64,000 bases of DNA. Source: Adiantum capillus-veneris. Lineage: Eukaryota > Streptophyta > Polypodiopsida > Polypodiales > Pteridaceae. Below are positions 12,301 to 22,928 of the stretch, piece by piece. How positions within the stretch are numbered: the first letter of the stretch is position 1; each line of letters opens with the position of its first letter. The stretch lies in NCBI GenBank assembly GCA_014529385.2, contig CM043967.1, positions 85,741,278 to 85,805,277 of the forward strand, read 5' to 3'. The position numbers and the translations under genes are program-made. The notes beneath the pieces are model-generated. The model saw only the letters and a program-made list of their open reading frames with translations. It was not told where the DNA came from and searched no databases.

Positions 12301-12398
12301 AGAGTAATGTAGTATTCCAGTACTTGATCCCACTTAACCAATGTTGTGCAGAGAGTAATGTAGTATTGAAATACTTGATCCCTCTTAACCTATTTATT
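12301..12398. repeat. 51-bp tandem repeat, two copies
   Basis: AGAGTAATGTAGTATT...TACTTGATCC...CTTAACC occurs at 12301 and again at 12352. Confidence 0.75.
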
Positions 12399-12410
12399 GA
12401 GCTCTACATT

Positions 12411-12412
<2 letters not shown>

Positions 12413-12453
<41 letters not shown>
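12413..12453. repeat. (TC)n microsatellite
   Basis: About 20 TC units, bordering the inverted dispersed repeat. Confidence 0.95.
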
Positions 12454-12455
<2 letters not shown>

Positions 12456-12474
12456 AATGTCTTCCAAAAAACAC

Positions 12475-12965
12475 ACTAATATGTGTCTATGATTTTGGAT
12501 TGATTAGTTTGAGGCGAATCAAGGGAGATGCCTTCCATGGCTTTGAAGTAAAAAAAAGGTGGGCATAGCACGTGGAGGGGAGAGAGGGGGAGAGAAAAAG
12601 GGGACATGTGGCGGGCATGGAGTGAGGGCTAAGGCCTACAGAGAGAGAGGGGTCCCATTTGTGAGGGCGGTTGGTGTGAGAGGATGTTTTGGTTGCTTCC
12701 CTTTGTCGTATGCACTTGGTAATGTTTAGATCTCCCTCTCACCTGTGCACGAGAGGTGGGTGGAGCGGTACTTTGCTTCATCTCGCATTCAAGAAGAAGG
12801 GTACAGACACGTACTCTCTCTATCAGAGGTGAGACCAGGGGGCAAAGCCATAAGAGATCATACGACGTGGAGGTGGAGACAAAGCCGCGCGAAGCACTGC
12901 AGGGGATCTCTGTCCGTGTAACGAGACTGCAGCCTTGGAGAAGCACAGGGCCGCTGCAAGGAGGA
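12475..12965 (-). repeat. dispersed repeat, copy 2 (inverted partner of 2705-3200)
   Basis: The reverse complement matches the block at 2705-3200 in order, including CCATGG...GGCATCTCCC and the downstream TC-rich part. Only one copy of the 84-bp unit is present here, so the tandem doubling at 3127-3288 is specific to the other locus. Confidence 0.75.
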
Positions 12966-13744
12966 GTGCATTCTTGACTATCATGATTTACATACTCGTC
13001 ATCATGTACGTCGATAAACATTGTCTAAGTGGAAAGATAATCCAAAAAAAAGACACTTGGGAAAACATCAGTGTTCTTAAAAAGAAATATCTCACTTTTA
13101 TTTTTTTAGAACAAAGAGGCTTCTCCAAGGGGGAGTAATGTGAGGCCAAGGGTAGCCTGGTGCAACCCAACGGGAACTAGAACAAGGAAACTCCATTATA
13201 AATAGGAGAGGATGGTTGTGTTGAAGAGTGGGGTTCCTATCCTATGGTCTCAAAATTGGACACCTCACACAATGTATGTGAGTTGTTTAATAGTTCTCTT
13301 TAGCCTAGTAACAAGGCTAGCAATATCTTCATCTAAATGGATGGTGAGATTAATTATGAAGTTTATTCCTAACATTTTTGTTCTTTGTTTTTTGCACAAG
13401 CAACAAAGTTTTTTTTCTTCCAATACTCACCAATTGGTATTCCTAATGGGTTTAAAAAATAATATTCACTACCTACATAGTGCAAGGACACTTCATAGAA
13501 AAGAAAACACTGAAGGAAAAATAAAGGAGAAGAAAAACACAAATGCACCAATGTGAAAGGGACCACTAGTTATATGGACATAAAAAGTCTTTTGACTTTC
13601 CACCTTTACATCTCTTTTCATTTCCTTAACACACCCTTCACTTATACACTCAAGATGTTTTGGAAGTTTTTTCATTTTTTCGATATTGGGGAGACCTAAT
13701 TGGTGAATTTAGAATAAATTAATAATCAAAACATTTACAAGATA
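12966..13744. other. noncoding DNA with possible LTR-like fragment
   Basis: TATAAATAG at about 13197 resembles a plant TATA box, but no coding region follows. No LTR ends were found. Confidence 0.3.
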
Positions 13745-13772
13745 GTCTCATGCACTACATGTGCCATGAGAC
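13745..13772. other. perfect 8-bp inverted repeat
   Basis: GTCTCATG (13745-13752) pairs with CATGAGAC (13765-13772) around a 12-nt loop. It lies at one edge of a minus-strand G/T-rich block (about 13690-14530) that could be a LINE-like 3' region, but no A-tail is present. Confidence 0.4.
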
Positions 13773-14539
13773 CCAGCCAAGTGAGCTTATCAAACCATCC
13801 AACCCCAAAACAAAACCAGCCAAGACACCATTACAACGGCTAACAAGGGGAGCCACCCCAAACCAGACAAGCAAGAAGATCAGACAAGGAGATATACCCG
13901 AATATACCCTCGAAACCAAGATCCTAATAGGTTGCCAAAGGAGATCCGCCCACTTCAACCGGGCACAACTCCACCCACACAGGATCAGCGAGAGACACAA
14001 CAAAGAACACGAAGCATGCTGCAAAAGGGAGGAGCAGAGAAGTCCATCATTGATCACATAGGAGCCTCCACCAAAAAGGACATGAGCACATGAACCATAG
14101 AGCCGAGCACACTCAACAAAAACCAGATCACTGCTGAAAATAGCAACCTGTAAGCTGTAAGGAGAGCTATGCCTCATCTGAAATCGTTGTTGGCTGCCAT
14201 AGAGCCATTAGTGCCCGCCACCAACACCAAGGACCCACGAGCAGAGAAACACCAGAATCCGAATGCCCTTTGCTCTCCCTTTGGGAGGGAAAAGGGAGGT
14301 GGGAGGAGACTGCTCTCCCGCATTCCATAAATGTAGGGACTGGCACGAAAGGACTGTCTACAAGGAGGGCAAGCCCACCCGAGTCCTCACCCCAAAGAGA
14401 GTTGTTGCTTGCCAATGCCAAGAGAACGGACCTCCAACAAACCACCACACAAAGACGCTCTCTCGTAGCACCATCACTGAGCCCCCCTACTCCATGGCCT
14501 CGCATGTCGCATTGGTGTGAGGAGGAAGCTCCACAAACA
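13773..14539 (-). other. G/T-rich (minus strand) noncoding block
   Basis: Open frames on the minus strand are Trp/Gly/Ser-rich with no recognised domain. The composition is like the untranslated body of the LINE tail at 9882-10713. No convincing homology was visible by eye. Confidence 0.3.
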
Positions 14540-14690
14540 ATAGCACCAAAGTTTTTCTTTAAAACATCCCAAGCTTTAGATGCTCTATAACAATCATCTT
14601 GGAATTGTGGATAGCTAGCACGAAGGGCTATAATAATTACATAGGGCTTTCTCATCCTTGGCTAAGAATTGAGCACTAATGGTGAAGCAT
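14540..14690 (-). pseudogene. Ty1/copia gag (UBN2-type) fragment
   Basis: Read on the minus strand, this holds FLAKDEKAL-like, then SYPQFQDDCYRASKAWDVLKKNFGA over two frames. This is the pattern of copia gag, in which a KAL..I...L block precedes KA(W/K)DVLKK.F. Only about 50 codons remain and a frame change is needed, so it is a small relic. Confidence 0.5.
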
Positions 14691-14990
14691 GCAGCTCTAG
14701 CTTTTGTGCCATTGTGTGCTTGGTAGTTTCAATGTGCTTCAACTCTTACACACAAGTTCTTTGTCATTGGGTAGCCTCGTGATCTATTCCATCATGTGTC
14801 AAGCCCCTTATGGTTAAACTCCTCAAATTTTTTCTCTTCCAAAGTGCTAAATGAAGGGGTATTATCTTTTGGAGACTCTCCAAGGACATTGCTACCTCTC
14901 ACTCAAATACAAGAACTAGACCATCCCAAAAGCATAAATAAGTATGGCATGGCTTGCGATTCTTGAATGTGTTAAGTTTAGGGGAGAGAG

Positions 14991-15860
14991 AAATCAATGG
15001 GACTGAGAGATTACTGGTAAATAGAGTTTTAAAATGGCTGAACAGTTGTTGCCTGCCGACCTTCGAGTCTAGGTTTGATAGACATTTACATAAACCACAC
15101 ACCAGGAGGTGTACAACAGCCTCATGGCTTGCGACTGGATTGGTTCTACCCCCTGAACAAACAATGGGGCAAGCAATGGCCGGAGGCAAGATGGGTGACA
15201 ATTATAAAAAACATATAGGGCCCAAGATGGCCGCTTAAGATGAAGTCTTTATATGGAAAGTGCTCTAGGGGGCCTTGCCGACTGGGGTGAAGGTCCTAGC
15301 TAGAGGTATTGGGCCAAATAGATGCCCATAATGCAGATTAGCATGTGAGAACCTCCCTCACCTCTGGGGATATGTGGCTTGACAGGGAAGATATGCAAGT
15401 GGATTCAAAAGACATGGAAGATTGGGTTCTACAAGAACAATCTCTTCTTGGGTTGGTAGGCGATCATGAGCCAACCTCTTCTTATCAATACACAAATTGT
15501 CAGGTTCTGTTACTTTAAACACGTCTGGAAGGCCAGGAACTGTCGACCTTTTAAGAACGGCATTGAAAGCAAGATAGCGATCATTCAAGAAAGCAAGGTA
15601 GCGATTATTGCCATTGGGAAAAGGAGAAACTGTGAAGAGTGGGACAAGGTTGTGACTGTAGCAATGTCAAAACTACGTGGGTAAGATTCTGTTTTTGAGC
15701 TAGCCAGGTATTTCACCATTACTGTGGGGTGGCCCCCCTATTAGCCGATGTACTAATGTTTGCTAGAAGACATCATGGCTCGACACGAGTATGATTAGTA
15801 TTTGTGATTCTTTTGGGTTGCTAATATAATCTACTCATGTTTGTGAGTTTCGAAAAAAAA
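14991..15860 (+). mobile_element. 5'-truncated LINE (copy B)
   Basis: The body aligns with ORF2 C-terminus and 3' UTR of the LINE at 3289-9702: a RLLVNRVLK...PTFESRFDRHL region, then FIWKVL*GALPTGVKVLARGIG, then IGFYK-like and FF..VW.AR.C blocks, all with stops or frameshifts. The 3' UTR keeps CATGGCTCRACACGAG and the terminal AATATAAT-hairpin-A-tail. Possible target duplication TTAGGGGAGAGAG / TTGGGGGAGAGAG (14978 and after 15860) is imperfect and lies in GA-rich sequence. Confidence 0.8.
15833..15848 (+). promoter_or_regulatory. LINE 3' hairpin (copy B)
   Basis: ACTCA (15833-15837) pairs with TGAGT (15844-15848) around a 6-nt loop TGTTTG, directly before the A-run. Confidence 0.7.
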
Positions 15861-16731
15861 TTGGGGGAGAGAGAGAGAGAGAGAGAGAGTTTGATATAGT
15901 TTTCATTTGAAGATTCCTCAGTGAGAATCACTCCTAGATTTTTGTGTATGAAGCATCTCTTAGTTGCTTGAAGTCTTAAGCATGCTATAAGAAAACCCCC
16001 ATTGCTAAGATAGCCTCTCTATGACAAAGACAGAGTGTAAGAGATTGTAAGAGATGTACACATGATTAGAGGGTACACAACATGATTTAGCGTAGTCTAA
16101 GAGAAAAGAGCAGAGAATCTTGCAAGTGAATGGCCTAAAATCATAGCCCTAAATTCCATGGCACCCCTTCTTGTGGAGTTTGGTATGTAATTTATTATTT
16201 TAGTTTTTTGGGTGCAAAAAGTTGAGGCCCCTCTTTTACATCTAGTTCACTTTAGTGCTCGAGTGGGGCACATCACTTATTGCATGTCCCATAAAGGTGA
16301 GTTCTCACAAGAGCTATTTACAAGCAGCCATTGTCATAAGGGTGTCATAATAGCTAATATCTAATTCTCCTAAATGATTTTCTCATGTTAAACTGATCAT
16401 TTAATATGGGGAAGTACCAGGGGAGAAAAAGCCAAAATATTGGTAAGGCTGGCAGACTGGTCACAGTAGGGATCCAAAGGATGAAAAATAGGGATCCAAA
16501 GGGGAGCCATCTGGAAAAGATCAATGTGCATGAATGGTGCTTCAAAGACCTTAGGGTTTATCCCATTAAGACTTCCAAAATGCTAAGGTTCCAAAATTCA
16601 AAGGTAAAGTCCAAATGGTGAAGCTTAACAAAATTGGACGCTTTTGTGAAGACCATAAAGTCTTCGCATATCCCTAGATGGGAGGGGGCGGGCCCTAAAG
16701 GTAGGGGAAGAGAGCGAAGAGGTGAGAGAAC
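15861..16731. other. noncoding DNA
   Basis: A short (GA)n run follows the LINE tail. No gene or element was recognised. Confidence 0.4.
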
Positions 16732-16830
16732 ACACACACACACACACTCAAGGCTTCCCTTTACACAAAGGGCATAGCGGACACATGTCAAGTTCCTAGT
16801 CCAGTTGCCCCCAAAGTGCATTCAAATCCT

Positions 16831-17157
16831 ATTGGATGGCCATAGAGGTGGACCAATGAGGATTAGGCTAGAGTAAACTTAGTTTAATTCATTTAAAAAC
16901 ACTTGATACAAGAATCAATAGAAATTAATCTCTCTAGAAGACTATTGGACAGTCTACCAAGGGGTCCAATGAGCATTGAACAGCCCAATGACTTGCCTGA
17001 TTCCTATTGGCCAGAAGACTAAGAAGTCCAATGAGATCTTAATTGAGTTATTTAAATACCTAAAGCTCTCACAAAAGGGGAAAGGGGGACACATGTCACA
17101 AGGCTAGCAATTATGCTACTAATTTCCTATTGGCTAAGCTTGGCATGAGCCAATGAG
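16831..17157. promoter_or_regulatory. four inverted CCAAT modules
   Basis: Four modules of ATTGG followed by CCAATGAG occur at 16831/16853, 16944/16966, 17006/17028 and 17129/17150. The distance between the two half-sites is 22, 22, 22 and 21 bp. The inverted CCAAT boxes could be NF-Y sites or small foldback units. GGACACATGTCA(C)AAG precedes modules 1 and 4 (near 16773 and 17088), hinting at a duplicated unit of about 315 bp. No ORF or TATA box ties them to a gene. Confidence 0.6.
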
Positions 17158-17520
17158 GGGCCAGCAAGAGGAAATAGCAAGAGGGGTTAACCAAGAGAGA
17201 GAGGGGGCTGATTTTTTCAAGGCATTATTGCACACACACTCACACAAACTCATGTGTGAAGTAAAGAAGACTATCTCCTTCTCAAGCTTTAATGGAAAGC
17301 TCATCATCTACTCCAAGCTTGTGAGAAGGGAGGCCTACACCAACAACCTTGGCTTTGTGATGCAAATCCAACCAAGAGCCAAGCTCCAATGCATGCTCAT
17401 CTCCTCTGCCATGCTAATTACTAAGCTATGCTAAGCTATTAAGAGTGATTATGTGAGGAGAAATACTTCTTTCTCGTAAGAATACTTCTTCTTCCTCTAG
17501 ATATACTCTCATACCCCGCT
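17158..17520. other. noncoding DNA with a short ORF
   Basis: A 93-codon open frame (17153-17434, plus strand) has no recognised domain. Composition does not distinguish it from chance. Confidence 0.3.
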
Positions 17521-17551
17521 AGCTCTCACAATCTTCTAAGGTGTGAGAGCT
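17521..17551. other. perfect 10-bp hairpin
   Basis: AGCTCTCACA (17521-17530) pairs fully with TGTGAGAGCT (17542-17551) around an 11-nt loop. Confidence 0.55.
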
Positions 17552-18210
17552 CTTGGGTTTGAGACCATGAGGGAATTGATGTTGTGTTTTCAAGAGTAAG
17601 CTTGGTGTTTGAAGCTTCCATCTTCATTGCACCAGCAAGTTATTGAAGGAACACAAAGTATTGTATTGTAAAATGTCTCCCTTCATGGGGGAAACCTATA
17701 ATACAAAGCCCCGGCTCCATGTAAATTCGGTCCTCATTGTTGTCAATAGCTTAATTTCTCTCTCTTTTTGAAGTATTGTTCATGCCTATCTAATTAGGTG
17801 GTATGCTTTGTTGCTCTCTCCATCCAAGCACTCTTGCTATGCTCATTAGGAATCTATACTTAATGAAATGCTCACCATGTCTAAGTTATTTTCCGCTATA
17901 CACAAGTTACTAGACCATTAAATGTTACAACCATAGTGGCTCATTGAATAAAAAGTCTAAAATATTGTGCAAAGCTAAAATGACGAAGAGGGTTATTATT
18001 TGTAAGCGCCTCCTTTTCAACTCCCAAAATTCCAATCTACAAATCATCATCAACTCACTAATAGTAAAATCCAAAAGACAACACATAATGAGCCATTACG
18101 CCAGCTATCCCAATTGCAATAACCACATACGATAGGAGGGTGCCCAGTCTTGTAACAGATAGGCCTATTGAGCATCCCGAGAGGTCTCCTATACACAGTA
18201 TTCCCTTTTT

Positions 18211-18211
<1 letters not shown>

Positions 18212-18264
<53 letters not shown>
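18212..18264. repeat. (CA)n microsatellite
   Basis: About 26 CA units with one AA interruption. Confidence 0.95.
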
Positions 18265-19467
18265 GGAGATGAGGAGGAGTTTTACCATCACAGGAGATAG
18301 GAGCAATCCCAAGATATCTAAAAAATCAGTCTTTAACTCAAGAAGATAAGAAGATTAGAAGAAGAGAAGTTCTAACGTCCTAGGAACAAGGCCGTCAGAA
18401 TGCAGACAGAGGCACTACTTGTGGTAATTTTTAATTATCTAATAGTTGAATAAAAATGTGTCTATAGAATCAGAATCAGTGGGCACTTTATTTTTTCAAA
18501 AGACAAGGAGTCTTTGGAAGCAACAATTTTAGTGATTTTTGATCGCTTCTTCAGAAAGTTGGGCTGAAGAAACCAATTTCCCTTTGGGTTGTAGGTATCA
18601 AACTCTTCCTATTTGCATAAAAAACCAAAAGTTCGATCATTCAAAAAACATTTTTTTCTTTTATTTTCATTTTAATTGCATTCAAATGAACTCAAGTCCA
18701 TGTAAGAAATATTACACCTCATTAACTTGATTTCAAAGCTTCCATAGATAATCAACACAAGTGCTTGAAAAAAATCGAAGGATGTATTGCAAAGGGAGAT
18801 TAGATCTATAACATGGCTACCATGGTATGGATTTGGTAGATCTAATCAAGTGAAACACGTCTCCTTTCAATAACAATAAGTTACCATGCTTTTGAACTTC
18901 AGGGCTTTTCAAGATTTGCCTATGAAAGTTTTGGTCCTTTTCGTTGTGCTCTAATTTAGAATGAAACACTTCGTAGTGAAACAACACAATTAGAGGGTGA
19001 AACGTTTTAGCCTTGAAAGGTTTTGTAGTGACACTAATCTATAATCACATTTACAAATAAACAATGAATACAACATTGACTTACAAGTAAGTTTTGAATG
19101 CTTGTACGTTCTCTTCATTCACATTTCCCCTTCTTTTAAGCTCGATTAATGAATCCTTCTACAACTACATCACAATAATTGCACCTACCACTCTAGGAAA
19201 AAGGTCTAATTTTTTTTGGGAGGGTCCCCTTATTCTCAAGATATCACGTTATAGCAAGCATTTTATATTGACTCCATTTCATCATGCAACAACATTGTAC
19301 ACAAATAGGCATGCCCACTCATAGATTCAAAACTAGTCTTTAGAAATGAGTTTTACACTCCATAAAACAATGCCCCATAATCAATGTTATAAGAGTTTGT
19401 GAAGTCAGAATTAAAGATGAGAACTAATAATGTAGGGCCCTTCTCCTACTTACAAAGATGTTGTTTT

Positions 19468-19492
19468 GGGGGGGGGGGGGGGGGGGGGGGGG
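19468..19492. repeat. poly-G tract
   Basis: A run of 25 consecutive G. Confidence 0.9.
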
Positions 19493-21605
19493 ATGATCAT
19501 TAGCCAAGGGAACCTATGCATATGTAAGCTAAAAGATCACCATATAAAAACCCTCTTCAAAATGTTAATGAGGGCAACCACCATATTAAGAAAAATTCAG
19601 GCTTTGGATTTTTAGCCGGTCAAGCCGGGCTAGTAAATATCTACAAGATAGGGTTCAAAGGACATGTCCAAATAAATCTCTCCCTTGAAACCCTATAGCC
19701 TGTTAAAGTAGCCTTAAGCCATTTGGAGTGAGTCTATCTCTTGCGCTCCCATGAGCACCTAGCCAAGAGAGAGCCAAAATGTTTGCCATAGATCAATATT
19801 AGATCCTAGTCGGATCACTTGAACTATCTCAATAAAAAACTCCTGATAGATGCTAGAAAAAGACAAGGACATGAAGCACCTGCATACTTTCAATTCCATA
19901 CTTGTTCTAGCCATTGCTCCAACGAGTACAACCACACCTATTCCCCATCCCATGGCTCAAGATCCAACCAAATGCAAACGAGATGAATGCAAAAAAGTGG
20001 AAATAGGACAGAGGGAAGAAAGAACCTAAAGCTGAAAGTTTTGAAAGTCCTCTTGGGTGTTATTGCAATTAAACATGCGGTTTCTTGAAGGATTGATTTC
20101 ACACCCGAAGAGCAGTTAGAGGAGGAGTGGATAGGGCAAGCTAGCTTCCTGTGAAGACACGTCTACTGCAAGAAGGCATTGGTATGTCGACAACTTTCTT
20201 CTTACTCTCCATTTGGCAGAAATGAGAACGAACAAGAGTAAAGCTCCAAGAGGAAGTCTGCGGATATGAAAACTTTGCTCCTAATACGAATTGCGTAAGG
20301 CACCATCCATTAGTTTCTATACACAAATGTGTACAAGATCCGCACAAGCCATGATAACCTCGCTCTCAAATCAGTTGCCTCGAAAGGCCAAGAAAAGTCT
20401 TACTATTCTCTTGAATGTTCACTTTCTAAATATAAGTGTATGTTCAAGGTACAATTTTGTGTCACTTTGCCATTGCCCCTCTCGAGTTACTTTCTTACAA
20501 TCGAAACCAACTAGTATTGGTTGGTGGGCATTGCTATAGAACCTAACAGTCAACATGCTTTGCCTTCGAGACGCCCGTTGTTGCCATCTCTTTGCATTTG
20601 TTGAAAACAGCCTAGAGCTGTCCTTGTTGGGCCAATCCCACAATCAATGCACTCCAAGAGATGACATTCCGAACAAGAAGCTCCTAAAGCAAGTTTTGTG
20701 ATTTTTGAAGCACTCAACATTTGGCGTACTTGTCAAAAAATTGACCAAGGTAGTGTCAATCACAAAAGCATAGGTGATTGCATCTCGAGAGATGCTCTCT
20801 CTTATCTCTCCTCTCTCCTCTTTTTTGCTCTCTCTCGTATCTAGACCTCCCCTGCAAGCGCCTGGTTGCTTTGGATACACACCATCGACTTTGAAGACAA
20901 TTTGTGGAGAGCTACCATTAAACAGCTAGCAAGCCTAGCTCTTCTTCTTCTTCCACCCCTCATCGCTTGTCAAGAGGGTCAAGCTCGCTACCTCAACAAC
21001 ATGCTGCAAAGCGGTGTCACTCATGCACCAAGCTGCCCTGCCCTATTGGGTCTTCCCCTTCTTTAGAAATCTTGACCCCAACTCTCCACATCCTACCCTT
21101 AATTAGCTCATGTTGCATTCCTCACCTCCTAAGTATTCATGCAACCATCAATTATATAATTCCACCTTACATTTTTGTAACTCGGCAAGGGGGGCGACAT
21201 ATCCTTTGATTAGCTCAAACTCTAACTGCAACTATTCTATACGTAAGTTATACATTGAAAATGAAGAGATTGTAAATGAGGAATGCTTCTAAATTTTTTG
21301 GCCTTCTATGGCTAGAGAACGATGGTAAGCTTTACCTCTATACAATCAATTTCGTCATTTCGTCATTCGTCATTTGTTCAGGGCCTCATGTAGAATGTAG
21401 GGGCCCTGAACACCCATCCTTTGAGATTGTCAAGAGATTAGATTTTTCAAAAGGCTGCAACTGCCAAAAGGCTTTTGATCTATGCTACGCCAACACATTT
21501 GTGGAGTTGAGAGTCCATCACAAACATCTTCCTCCTCACTGGCTGGACCTTCTCTATGCCATCAAAAGTGTGTACCAGAATTGAGGATCACGTCGGCTCC
21601 ACGCG

Positions 21606-22122
21606 CTACTGACTGACGTGGTGTAAACGTGCCCTTAGTTTCATGGCATCAGGGTCTGCCAGCTCATCCAAGCATGTATCCAAATCTGTCAACACTGAGC
21701 TCAACCAATCACCCACCTCCATCACCAACTTGATGAGGGTGGCATGCGGCGTTGCGCCATCCAGGTGTGAAAGACTCTCCATGGATGTCTGCAGCCCGTC
21801 TCAGAGTCTTCCATCATCTCCAGGCAGTCCTGCAGGATGCCGCTATCATAGATAGCCACATTCTCTAGGGCCATGGCGTAGCTGTTGTTAACCTCGCCGA
21901 GAGAAAAGGAGACAATAAAGGCTGTCACATCCTAGAGAAGGGCCTACAGCCGGTCGGATGAGGAAAAGGAGGAGAGGGACGAGATATAGAGGAAAGGGCT
22001 GTGAGAGATTGATTTTGGGATGCATAATGAGAAAGCGATAGAACTACGAATGCCGCGTTCACAAGACTCAGAATAAACAACAGAAGCAATGCTACATACG
22101 AGCGTTCCATAATGATCATCAC
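21606..22122 (-). pseudogene. pectin methylesterase/invertase inhibitor (PMEI) family, broken
   Basis: The start (22122, or MERSY at 22110) gives a hydrophobic signal-peptide-like segment VALLLLFILSLVNAA. Further on, the frame contains ALENVAIYDSGILQDCLEMM, then after a one-base shift LQTSMESLSHLD and WLSSVLTDLDTCLDE, ending at a TAG at 21606-21608. The central ALEDC-type motif, the WLSS/A-ALTD..TC block and the total of about 170 codons fit the four-helix PMEI fold. PMEI proteins are secreted and inhibit pectin methylesterase or invertase in the cell wall. There are two breaks: a stop or frameshift near 21928 and a frameshift near 21800. The first could instead be an intron end (TCTCTAG), which would leave one break. 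Confidence 0.7.
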
Positions 22123-22317
22123 GTCAAATCGAACAAAGCAGCAGCACTACCTTTGAGGCTCGAAGTAGCCGCTTTGATACAAGCCTTCGCCACTACGTGT
22201 TCACCTGCTCATGGCCCTTGGCCCCCCTTTCGTCTTGCTGCATTGCCCCTTCACCATCGTTTTGTTTCCCTGCGCCTACGGATGTCTCACTCTCAAGAAA
22301 AAAACTGAATTCTACAC

Positions 22318-22325
22318 TATTTATA
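22318..22325 (-). promoter_or_regulatory. TATA box candidate for the PMEI-like gene
   Basis: On the minus strand the sequence reads CTATAAATAG, about 200 bp upstream of the PMEI-like start codon. Position and sequence fit a plant TATA box; there is no other support. Confidence 0.4.
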
Positions 22326-22635
22326 GCTCCATCTTCTGTTTTTCTACCACGACCCAGATTTCAATCATTAGATGGTTGAGTTTGAGCCCAGTGGCTCACT
22401 CCGCGATCCAGAAAGTGAAAAAAGTCATTAGGCTCACCAAGTAAACATTTAAGGGGGGGAGGGTGTCGTCTCTAATTGACGCCCTCATAGACGTTGCTTT
22501 TTGACGAAGATCACAACCATTGATTGCGAATGTAAACTAGATGTCAACTCGAAGTAAACTTAGTGTGAACTAAGATCGTAGCGGGCTAGGACTACACAAT
22601 ATAATGCTATCACCTCCATACCTATCAAAATGCAT

Positions 22636-22712
22636 GCAATAGCATAGTGGTAAAACAATGACTCTGGGAGGGGGAGGTTGTGAGGTCAAATCTCACCCCA
22701 CCCCTATTTTTT
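22636..22712 (+). mobile_element. SINE head (tRNA-like pol III promoter)
   Basis: Box A-like TAGCATAGTGG (22640-22650) and box B-like GGTCAAATCTC (22684-22694) are 33 bp apart, followed by CACCCCACCCC and T-rich sequence. This resembles the head of plant tRNA-derived SINEs. It lies about 210 bp upstream of the SF3B5 start codon, in the gap between the divergently placed PMEI-like gene and SF3B5. Only the head is clear. Confidence 0.5.
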
Positions 22713-22922
22713 CCTTTTTTCCTCCAAATGAATCGAATGGCCCACAATGAACAATGAACAATCATCTGGACCGTAGATCCCCTCTTTAAAAAATGAGGGT
22801 GTCAAATAGAGACGTGGGGAGTCGGGATGGGTCGGGCGGCTTTGACGCAAAGGTAAATAGGGCTTTGTTACGCGCACAAGCTGACGTTCCAATACAGACA
22901 TACGCAACCACAGTGAGTCGCG

Positions 22923-22928
22923 ATGCAG
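22923..22928 (+). CDS. SF3B5: SF3B5 coding exon 1 (two codons)
   Basis: ATG CAG followed by a GTGAAG donor at 22929. The 86-bp intron ends TTAATCCTGCAG at 23014. The start codon is inferred from the fit to the conserved MQASDRF start; exon 2 alone has no ATG in this position (it would read CTG). Confidence 0.88.

Larger units (their letters stand above)
17552..21605. other. about 4 kb of noncoding, low-complexity DNA
   Basis: It holds a (CA)n tract at 18212-18264, a run of 25 G at 19468-19492, and short ORFs on both strands with no recognised domain. No LTR, terminal repeat or transposase signal was found. Confidence 0.4.

Noticed and set aside
13755-14655. Minus-strand ORFs of 140 and 162 codons
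   Set aside because: Only the first 45 codons of the longer one resemble copia gag; the rest has low complexity and no domain.
18050-18349. Cys-Val or Thr-His repeat ORFs
   Set aside because: They come from the (CA)n tract.
21276-21584. 102-codon ORF before the PMEI-like gene
   Set aside because: No recognised domain and no splice or promoter support; it was also checked as a possible continuation of PMEI, but the PMEI frame stops at 21606.
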